5,294 nucleotides of DNA, taken from contig JAGRAS010000138.1 in the NCBI GenBank assembly GCA_020434465.1, positions 1 through 5,294 of the forward strand, given 5' to 3'. Below, one piece after another: positions 1-4,673 of this stretch. Positions within the stretch are counted from its first letter, which is position 1. The number at the start of each line of letters is the position of its first letter. The notes under the pieces were generated by a model. It made no database searches. It had not been told where the DNA came from and was given only the letters and a program-made list of their open reading frames with translations. Both the position numbers and the translations under genes were made by a program. Source of the DNA: Bdellovibrionales bacterium (lineage in GTDB: Bacteria; Bdellovibrionota; UBA2361; JAGRAS01).

Positions 1-460
1 GTTTCGTGGTATTTGTATCTTCAATTACCTCAGAAAAATAATTGTCATTATTTGGAGCAGGAATTTTCTTTGCTACCTCTTTTTGAGTTTCTTCTAACTT
101 ATCTTTAGTTTTATCAACTTTATCAACAACTTTTTCTATATCTTCAAGTGTTGTATTAGGATCAGAAATTAACTCCTTTTCTTCCTCTTTTGCCTGTTGA
201 TAATCATTTTCAGCCTCTTGTAAATTTTTTGATTCTTCAACAAGCTCAGCTGGCAAATCTGCCTGAGAATCAATATCAATTTCTACTTTAGTTATATCTT
301 CAGACTCTTGATCATTTATATCTTGTCTATCATCAATCTGCTGAGCTTCATTCCCTACTTCATCCAAGTCAGTTGGATTAGAAATTTTAGGATCTACAAA
401 AAAAACTGCTACTATTACAAGGACTAAAATGATTATCAAGGTAACCACAGATCTTAGCAT
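1..460 (-). CDS. Membrane-anchored acidic coiled-coil protein, 3' end outside window
   Basis: Reading the minus strand from the ATG at 458-460 gives an open frame of 153 codons that runs off the window start, so the C-terminus is missing. The N-terminus (MLRSVVTLIIILVLVIVAVF) is one hydrophobic helix at about residues 4-22 with an Arg before it. The rest is very acidic (Asp/Glu-rich at 30-65), then Lys/Glu/Gln-rich with heptad-like spacing at about 72-132, as in a coiled coil. The charge pattern suggests an uncleaved signal anchor with the body in the periplasm. The upstream region contains only a weak GTGAGAA-type ribosome site. It lies 85 bp downstream of the RND transporter gene on the same strand and is probably co-transcribed, so it may be an accessory subunit; that is inference. 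I do not recognise the family. The frame is clean and the composition is protein-like, so I am confident it is a real gene but not what it does. Confidence 0.75.
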   Translation of the reverse strand, partial: MLRSVVTLIIILVLVIVAVFFVDPKISNPTDLDEVGNEAQQIDDRQDINDQESEDITKVEIDIDSQADLPAELVEESKNLQEAENDYQQAKEEEKELISDPNTTLEDIEKVVDKVDKTKDKLEETQKEVAKKIPAPNNDNYFSEVIEDTNTTK

Positions 461-531
461 ATAATTTAATTCTCACTTTAAAGTTTTACTTCTGATACAT
501 TACATTCTACAGAAGACAAGTTGCAAATGCT

Positions 532-555
532 ATAGCCAAGAAAGGCTATTTTTTT
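532..555 (+). terminator. Small hairpin plus T run at the 3' end of the RND gene (plus-strand sense)
   Basis: ATAGCC (532-537) pairs with GGCTAT (544-549) across a six-base loop, and a run of seven T starts at 549 on the plus strand. The polarity would end plus-strand transcripts, yet the flanking genes are both minus-strand. In their mRNA the hairpin overlaps the stop codon of the transporter gene (TAG, 546-548) and has A residues before it and no U tract after it. It could block antisense transcription or be chance; the stem is only 6 bp. Confidence 0.25.
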
Positions 556-2651
556 GAACTAAACAATTTACATAAAAAAGGTAAACTGACTAAGGCTTGA
601 TAGGCAGCTAAAATGGTACCAAAAAGTACCAAACTCCCAAATCTTCTAGTTGGAGGAAAATTGGATAATAGAAACAAGCAGAATCCAGCAGAAACAATAA
701 AGGCAGAACCAGAGATTGGAATACATAACTCATTACTAACTGCATTCCATTCTTCTTTAGTCAATCTTGGAAAATTTTTGAGTTTTTTTGCATGCTGAAG
801 GAAATGAAACATTTCATCTACTCCGATTGCCATTGCAAGACTTGCAGCTGGCGCAGAAGCTAAATCTAGTGCGACTCCGAAGAGGCCAAGAGCCCCGAGC
901 ACAATTATTGGTATCACAGTTACAGTTAAGCCTAAAGCTAATCCAAGGCGAAAACTTTTAGTGCTAATGACTCCAAGGATAAAAAACACAGGAATAATTT
1001 TTAACAGACCTTTTAATAAACTATCACTCAATAGCTCTCCCATTTTCATTTGCAATGAATACATGCCACCTACTAGATCTACACTAAATCCATGCTTTTT
1101 AATTTTTGCTTCAATTCCCTTTAATACCTCACTTCTAGGCTTTTCCCGGCCTAACTCTTTCATTCTTAAAAAATACAAGGCTTTTTTCCTATCCTTAGTA
1201 ATAAAGGGAGACTGATTTGTATCTTCAACGACATATTCTATTAAATCCACTATCCAATCCCAGGGAAGTATTTTAGCTATCAATGGCCGGTTTGCTTCTG
1301 CCATTATTAATGGCAGAGAAAGAACTGAGCCTACATTTTCATCTGATTCAATATCTTGATGTAATGCCCATAAGCGATCGTATGTATTTGAGTCTGTTAG
1401 TTCTTGATTATCAGATCTTCTAATTACAAAATTAAGGGGGCTACTTCCTCCTGTTTTGTCTACATATTCTAATCCTTTAAAAATCTTACTATCACTATCA
1501 AAGTATTTTAATAGTGGTGGATCAGTATCAAGCCAAGTTGCAAAAAAAGAAAATGGAATAATTAAGAATAATAGAAGGACCGGAATAATTGCTTTATTAA
1601 TGCGAGCTAAAAAATTTGAAATAGCAACTGTTCTCTCTGAGTAAGGTTTAAGTTTTGTAACTATTAAAAACCATGGGAAAATAAAATATGCGCAAAATAA
1701 TCCAAATAAAGTTCCTATTACACCAGTAATTCCAAACTCTCTTAAGGGCTTTGCTTCAGAAGTACCCATAAGGACAAAACCAACAATAGTTGTACTTGCA
1801 GACCAAAAAGAAGCTGGCAGAGTTTGAATTATAGCAAGGCGCGTCTTATCAAAAGCATTAACTTTTTTTGAGGTATTTTTTTGTTTTTGATGAGTGAGGA
1901 AGATTACATGTGATAAAGTTAAAATAAAAACAACTGTTACGATATTTGCAGTTAAGACTCCAACTTGGATATCAATTAATTTGATTGTAAATAAAGTTGC
2001 TAGGCATGCGTACAAACAAGTAACAAGCGAGCCAAGACTTATTGTTAAAGATCTAAATATTATAAAAATCGCGATGCCAAAAAAAACAATTGAAACAAGT
2101 GTAAACACTTTTATATCTTCAGTTAATTCAATTCGTACATTTTCAATTATAAATGGAATACCTGAAATATGAGGATTAAAATCCTCTCCTTTAAACTTTG
2201 AAAGTAAATTTTGTAACGCTTCGATAAACTTATTAGGGTTAGCATTTTTTGTGGAGATAATAATATTTGAAGATTTCAGATCAGGTGAAAGTAACATTCG
2301 TTTAAACAATGGGCTCTCCATTGCTTCTTCCGGATCATCTACAGCTAGAGGCAAAGAATATACACTTACAACTCCATGAAGTTTTGCAATTGCAGTACTA
2401 ATTTTTTTTAGCTTTTGTTGATAAATCTCAGATCTTAAATTTCCTTGAACAGCAATAATTGTAAGTTCAACATCACCAAACTCTTTACAAATTTGTTGAT
2501 CTGCTTTTAACTGAGGATCGGTGTCTGAGAAAAAAAAGTCTTTGTTAACCTCTGGAACAATTGGATAGTATTTATTAAAAAAATAGCTGAATACTACTAC
2601 GGAAAAACCTAAAGCTAGTACTATAGATTTCAAAAAATATTTTTTTTTCAT
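546..2651 (-). CDS. RND/MMPL-family inner-membrane transporter
   Basis: The 701-residue protein has the two-fold layout of RND transporters. TM1 is at about 8-26, followed by a periplasmic loop at 27-180, TM2-TM6 at about 183-333, TM7 at about 353-373, a second periplasmic loop at 374-545, and TM8-TM12 at about 547-696. It is shorter than AcrB-type pumps (about 1,000 residues), and the smaller loops fit the HAE3/COG1033 'predicted exporter' group. Each half keeps the family's TM5-TM6 signature, for example the TTIVGF stretch followed by PLREFG at about 287-307. TM10 has the proton-relay type motif AIGVDEMFHFLQH (608-620). The matching TM4 segment reads TLSHVIFLTH (245-254), with no Asp. Substrates of such proteins are often hydrophobic or lipidic; nothing here identifies this one. 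The ATG at 2651 is favoured because Met-Lys-Lys-Lys leads straight into TM1, although no good Shine-Dalgarno sequence precedes it. An acidic membrane protein gene follows downstream. Confidence 0.9.
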   Translation of the reverse strand: MKKKYFLKSIVLALGFSVVVFSYFFNKYYPIVPEVNKDFFFSDTDPQLKADQQICKEFGDVELTIIAVQGNLRSEIYQQKLKKISTAIAKLHGVVSVYSLPLAVDDPEEAMESPLFKRMLLSPDLKSSNIIISTKNANPNKFIEALQNLLSKFKGEDFNPHISGIPFIIENVRIELTEDIKVFTLVSIVFFGIAIFIIFRSLTISLGSLVTCLYACLATLFTIKLIDIQVGVLTANIVTVVFILTLSHVIFLTHQKQKNTSKKVNAFDKTRLAIIQTLPASFWSASTTIVGFVLMGTSEAKPLREFGITGVIGTLFGLFCAYFIFPWFLIVTKLKPYSERTVAISNFLARINKAIIPVLLLFLIIPFSFFATWLDTDPPLLKYFDSDSKIFKGLEYVDKTGGSSPLNFVIRRSDNQELTDSNTYDRLWALHQDIESDENVGSVLSLPLIMAEANRPLIAKILPWDWIVDLIEYVVEDTNQSPFITKDRKKALYFLRMKELGREKPRSEVLKGIEAKIKKHGFSVDLVGGMYSLQMKMGELLSDSLLKGLLKIIPVFFILGVISTKSFRLGLALGLTVTVIPIIVLGALGLFGVALDLASAPAASLAMAIGVDEMFHFLQHAKKLKNFPRLTKEEWNAVSNELCIPISGSAFIVSAGFCLFLLSNFPPTRRFGSLVLFGTILAAYQALVSLPFLCKLFSSKK

Positions 2652-2685
2652 TTTAATATTAAATACTTATGCTAAGAAAATGCTA

Positions 2686-2699
2686 CTGATCTAGATCAT
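2686..2699. promoter_or_regulatory. FNR/CRP-type operator palindrome in the divergent region (element copy 1)
   Basis: The core TGATCTAGATCA (2687-2698) is a perfect 12-bp inverted repeat. The 14-bp window matches the FNR/ANR consensus TTGAT-N4-ATCAA at all but its two outermost consensus bases. Its centre is 67 bp before the outer-membrane gene start. A TATTAA at 2722-2727 lies where a -10 would sit if the site were centred near -41.5, the usual class II activator position. On the other side it overlaps the RND promoter candidate. The downstream bases CATACCAAGAATAA recur in two other copies at 3475 and 3528. The regulator is not in the window, so assignment to FNR rather than another protein is inference. 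Confidence 0.45.
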
Positions 2700-2703
2700 A
2701 CCA
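2695..2703 (-). promoter_or_regulatory. Extended -10 promoter candidate for the RND gene
   Basis: On the minus strand the sequence reads TGGTATGAT, which matches the extended -10 pattern TG-N-TATAAT at all but one position. No convincing -35 hexamer lies 17 bp upstream, which is tolerable for an extended -10. A start site near 2688 would give a leader of about 37 nt before the ATG at 2651. The hexamer overlaps the palindrome at 2687-2698, so a protein bound there would compete with RNA polymerase. Confidence 0.45.
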
Positions 2704-2721
2704 AGAATAATCTTTACCCAG

Positions 2722-2727
2722 TATTAA
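2722..2727 (+). promoter_or_regulatory. -10 candidate for the outer-membrane protein gene
   Basis: TATTAA matches four of six bases of the -10 consensus and is embedded in the palindrome GTATTAATAC (2721-2730). The position 17 bp upstream (TACCAA) is not a recognisable -35, which suits an activator-dependent promoter using the palindrome at 2686-2699. The predicted start is near 2734, leaving a leader of about 26 nt. Confidence 0.35.
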
Positions 2728-2759
2728 TACATTAGAATTATTAAATCCGGGAGGTATTT

Positions 2760-3398
2760 ATGTATAAAAATCGATGGGCTTATTTAGTTAGTACAGCTTT
2801 TAGCATTCTTTTGTTGTCAACACAGTCTTGGGCAGATGCTCCGCCTCAAGAAGCATATCAAGAAACTATCCCTGTTCACGAGCAGCAGCAAAGACTTAGT
2901 CAAACTGATTCTTGCTGGAATACAAGACTCTCAGCAGGATATTCTGTTTTCTTTTTTGATGATGAAGATAATACAGGTATGCCCGGTGCGTATTTAGACT
3001 TATGGTGCTCAGAAAACCCTCTAAATTTTAGAGTGGGAGTCGAAGGAAGACATATGGACTTAAGTCAAGAGGCTGCCTTAGCTTCCTCAGAATTCCCTGG
3101 AAAAACAGTAGAGGCAACATTTATTAGAATACCATTTGCACTTGAATACTATCAGCCTCTAGCTGAACAAGTAACATTATTTTTAGGAGGTGGTCCGGAT
3201 ATTATCCATACTGCTAATGACGTAAGTGACACTAGTGTTGGCTTACACCTTTCAGCACGTATTGCCTTTGACATGAACGAACATTGGGGATTTGCTGTTG
3301 AGTCTGGCTACATGTGGGCAGACGTTGACGGTGAAGGTTCTAAAGATATTAATCTTGACGGTGCCTTCGTTTCTCCTCAGTTATACTATAGCTTCTAA
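2760..3398 (+). CDS. Small outer-membrane beta-barrel protein
   Basis: The 212-residue product starts with a clear Sec signal peptide: basic N-terminus, hydrophobic core at about 8-20, and a probable cut after SWA (residue 25). The mature part of about 187 residues alternates polar and hydrophobic residues in about eight stretches (roughly 55-65, 75-83, 88-98, 118-130, 137-147, 158-170, 176-186 and 200-212), as in eight-stranded barrels of the OmpA/OmpX type. It ends in LYYSF, a terminal Phe with alternating aromatics typical of the outer-membrane assembly signal. Two cysteines (52 and 83) flank the first hairpin and could form a disulfide. A GGGAGG ribosome site (2749-2754) five bases before the ATG fixes the start. 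Upstream is an FNR-like palindrome, downstream a strong terminator, so it is probably transcribed alone. Specific function is not evident; it is not clearly OmpW or OmpA. Confidence 0.85.
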   Translation: MYKNRWAYLVSTAFSILLLSTQSWADAPPQEAYQETIPVHEQQQRLSQTDSCWNTRLSAGYSVFFFDDEDNTGMPGAYLDLWCSENPLNFRVGVEGRHMDLSQEAALASSEFPGKTVEATFIRIPFALEYYQPLAEQVTLFLGGGPDIIHTANDVSDTSVGLHLSARIAFDMNEHWGFAVESGYMWADVDGEGSKDINLDGAFVSPQLYYSF

Positions 3399-3413
3399 AT
3401 CCACACCCTTCCT

Positions 3414-3444
3414 AAAGGCAGCACAATGTGCTGCCTTTTTTTTT
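3414..3444 (+). terminator. Intrinsic terminator of the outer-membrane protein gene
   Basis: AAAGGCAGCAC (3414-3424) pairs perfectly with GTGCTGCCTTT (3428-3438) around the loop AAT. A run of nine T begins at 3436, partly inside the stem. It lies 15 bp after the stop codon and is a textbook Rho-independent terminator. Confidence 0.93.
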
Positions 3445-3474
3445 ACTCTGAAACTCTAACAAGGTAATTTGAGA

Positions 3475-3501
3475 TTGATCATATTCATACACTAAAGAAT
3501 A
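3475..3501 (+). repeat. Regulatory element copy 2 in the leader of the DUF1328 cassette
   Basis: The stretch begins TTGATCATATTCATAC (3475-3490) and, after four extra bases, continues AAGAATA (3495-3501). It shares TGATC-N4-TCATAC and AAGAATA with the copies at 2686 and 3528. As an FNR-like site it has one perfect half (TTGAT) and one poor half (TTCAT). Its centre is 53 bp upstream of that of copy 3, close to five helical turns. Confidence 0.35.
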
Positions 3502-3526
3502 CAAGTATTTAGCTTTTGTTACCTTA

Positions 3527-3551
3527 ACTGATCTGCGTCATACAAGAATAA
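3527..3551 (+). promoter_or_regulatory. Regulatory element copy 3 before the DUF1328 gene
   Basis: ACTGATCTGCGTCATAC (3527-3543) followed at once by AAGAATAA (3544-3551) matches copy 1 (2685-2710) except for three bases in the centre and a one-base gap. The dyad TGAT-N4-GTCA is a weaker FNR/CRP-type palindrome than copy 1. Its centre is about 64 bp before the ATG at 3599, against 67 bp for copy 1, which supports a shared regulatory role. No good -10 is evident where class II spacing would put it; CATAAC at 3574-3579 is the best I see nearby. Confidence 0.4.
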
Positions 3552-3598
3552 AACAAAAAAATGCAAACTAGCCTCATAACCAATTAATAGGAGGACAT

Positions 3599-3766
3599 AT
3601 GCTAAGTTGGTCTTTAAGCTTTTTCGTAATTGCGCTAATCGCTGCACTTTTTGGTTTTACAGGAATTGCAGGTGCATCAGCAGGAATTGCAAAGATTTGT
3701 TTTATGCTTTTCTTGGTGCTTTTTGTTATTTCTCTGTTTATCCCAAGAATGCGTAATTCGCTATAA
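3599..3766 (+). CDS. DUF1328 (YtjA-type) small membrane protein
   Basis: The 55-residue frame begins [20 protein letters not shown] and continues [15 protein letters not shown], which is the DUF1328/UPF0391 pattern as I know it: a short aromatic start, VIALIAA, GF-x-GIAG, a small-residue-rich GIAK, then a second hydrophobic helix. Two membrane helices span about residues 5-24 and 30-49, with a short basic tail (PRMRNSL). The length matches the family (about 50-60 residues). An AGGAGG ribosome site (3589-3594) lies four bases before the ATG. The next gene starts 21 bp after the stop, so the two are probably co-transcribed. The biochemical role of the family is unknown; placement beside BON-type and Pmp3-type genes fits an inner-membrane stress role, which is inference. 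Confidence 0.9.
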   Translation: MLSWSLSFFVIALIAALFGFTGIAGASAGIAKICFMLFLVLFVISLFIPRMRNSL

Positions 3767-3787
3767 ATTATGAAAAAGGAAAACTTT

Positions 3788-4342
3788 ATGAAAAAAATAA
3801 TTTTTTTAATTTGCTCATGCCTATTACTAGCTCTTCCTGTGTATGCAAAAGATGCTGCAAAAAAAGACAGACAATCTGATACATGGCTAGAGGCAAAACT
3901 TGATACGACTTATATGCTTAATCGACATATGATTCTATCCGGAGTTAAAACTGACGTACGCAATCAAACAGCTTATCTAACAGGTACTGTTGATAGCGAA
4001 GTAAAAAAAGAGTTAGCAGAGCAAATTGCCAAATCCATTGATGGCATGAAGGGAGTTGAAAATAATATTCAGGTAGCCAAGGAAAATACTGACAAAAGCA
4101 ATAGCAACAGTTTTTCTAAACTTATTGGCGACCTTAGCACAACTGCCAGTGTAAAAACTAAATTGATAGCAAATTCTGAAGTTAATGGATTTGATATTAA
4201 TGTAGAGAGTAATGGAAACACTGTAACGCTTCTTGGCGAGGTTGAATCTGATATTCAACGCGATCTTGCTGAGCAAATTGCATTAAATACAGATGGTGTA
4301 ACAACTGTTAACAACAAACTACAGGTTAATGCAAAAAATTAA
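3788..4342 (+). CDS. Periplasmic protein with two BON domains, OsmY-like
   Basis: The 184-residue product has a signal peptide (KKIIF start, hydrophobic core to about 18, probable cut after VYA at 20). Two BON domains follow at about 31-98 and 116-181. Each shows the family pattern: an amphipathic first helix (TWLEAKLDTTYML; ASVKTKLIAN), a strand leading to a Gly turn (TAYLTGTVDSE; TVTLLGEVESD), then a helix with AEQIA and a strand after GV (GVENNIQV; GVTTVNNKLQV). OsmY has this architecture; BON domains are thought to bind membranes or phospholipids. I chose the ATG at 3788 rather than 3770: AAGGA (3776-3780) is seven bases before it and the signal peptide then has normal form, whereas the earlier ATG adds MKKENF and has no ribosome site. 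It sits 21 bp after the DUF1328 gene. The symbol osmY is not given because orthology cannot be shown. Confidence 0.9.
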   Translation: MKKIIFLICSCLLLALPVYAKDAAKKDRQSDTWLEAKLDTTYMLNRHMILSGVKTDVRNQTAYLTGTVDSEVKKELAEQIAKSIDGMKGVENNIQVAKENTDKSNSNSFSKLIGDLSTTASVKTKLIANSEVNGFDINVESNGNTVTLLGEVESDIQRDLAEQIALNTDGVTTVNNKLQVNAKN

Positions 4343-4352
4343 ATTAAGTTTT

Positions 4353-4384
4353 CACTAAGCTAGGGCATGTCCCCTAGCTTAGTG
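4353..4384. promoter_or_regulatory. Long hairpin between the BON and Pmp3 genes
   Basis: CACTAAGCTAGGG (4353-4365) pairs perfectly over 13 bp with CCCTAGCTTAGTG (4372-4384), loop CATGTC. It starts 10 bp after the BON stop. On the plus strand it is followed by AGCTTAAAACTAAGGAG, not a T tract, so it is not a standard intrinsic terminator. It ends only 10 bp before the ribosome site of the Pmp3 gene (4395-4401). An mRNA processing or stabilising hairpin, or an inverted-repeat binding site, are both possible. Confidence 0.6.
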
Positions 4385-4407
4385 AGCTTAAAACTAAGGA
4401 GTACAAC

Positions 4408-4608
4408 ATGGACCAACCGAAAATTAAAACATTAGATAATAGTGGCGAAGCAGATATTCTTAAAGTCATTCTAGCCATTTTCTTACCACCGGTTGGAGTC
4501 TTGCTTGAAGTGGGCTTAACAAAACATTTTTGGATTAACGTTTTGCTAACTTTATTAGGCTTTATCCCAGGCCTTGTACATGCGGTATGGATAATCGCTA
4601 AAAAATAG
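4408..4608 (+). CDS. Pmp3/YqaE (UPF0057) family small membrane protein
   Basis: The 66-residue product contains the hallmark of the family: ILAIFLPPVGVLLEVG at about 22-37, then a second helix with NVLLTLLGFIPGLVHAVWII at about 44-63. The two helices are predicted to span the inner membrane; the Pro-Pro in the first and the GFIPG in the second are characteristic. A hydrophilic leader of about 13 residues (MDQPKIKTLDNSG) precedes the core, slightly longer than in the shortest members. In yeast and plants Pmp3-type peptides affect membrane potential and salt tolerance; bacterial members are often stress-induced, but a mechanism is not established. TAAGGAG (4395-4401) six bases before the ATG sets the start. 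It follows the BON gene by 65 bp with a hairpin between, and ends 31 bp before an intrinsic terminator. Confidence 0.92.
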   Translation: MDQPKIKTLDNSGEADILKVILAIFLPPVGVLLEVGLTKHFWINVLLTLLGFIPGLVHAVWIIAKK

Positions 4609-4639
4609 TTTCTATCTCACACAATCCTAAAACCAAATT

Positions 4640-4673
4640 GGGGCCATGAAGATATGCATGGCTCCTTTCTTTT
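4640..4673 (+). terminator. Intrinsic terminator closing the envelope gene cassette
   Basis: GGGGCCATG (4640-4648) pairs with CATGGCTCC (4657-4665) with one G-U pair and an eight-base loop, followed by TTTCTTTT (4666-4673). The T-rich tail overlaps the stop codon of the convergent minus-strand gene. Read on the minus strand, the same stem is followed by a modestly T-rich AATTTGGTTTT, so it may also serve weakly for that gene. Confidence 0.8.

Larger units (their letters stand above)
3399..3598. other. 200-bp intergenic region between outer-membrane gene and DUF1328 cassette
   Basis: The region holds the outer-membrane gene's terminator (3414-3444), two copies of the repeated regulatory element (3475-3501 and 3527-3551) and the ribosome site of the DUF1328 gene. 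I see no small coding frame with a ribosome site and no RNA gene in the rest. Confidence 0.6.

Noticed and set aside
613..2172. Plus-strand open frames at 613-798, 961-1215, 1456-1644 and 1894-2172
   Set aside because: They lie wholly inside the RND gene on the other strand, have no ribosome sites or recognisable domains, and read as antisense of membrane-helix codons.
2686..2711. Reading TGATC and AAGAATA of the repeated element as -35 and -10 boxes
   Set aside because: The gap between them differs among the three copies (about 14, 16 and 12 bp), which is not compatible with one sigma-factor spacing.
3770..3787. Earlier ATG for the BON protein (adds MKKENF)
   Set aside because: It follows the DUF1328 stop by three bases with no ribosome site, while the ATG at 3788 has AAGGA at good spacing and gives a normal signal peptide.
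4013..4276. Minus-strand open frame of 87 codons
   Set aside because: It is antisense to the well-supported double-BON gene and shows no protein family features.
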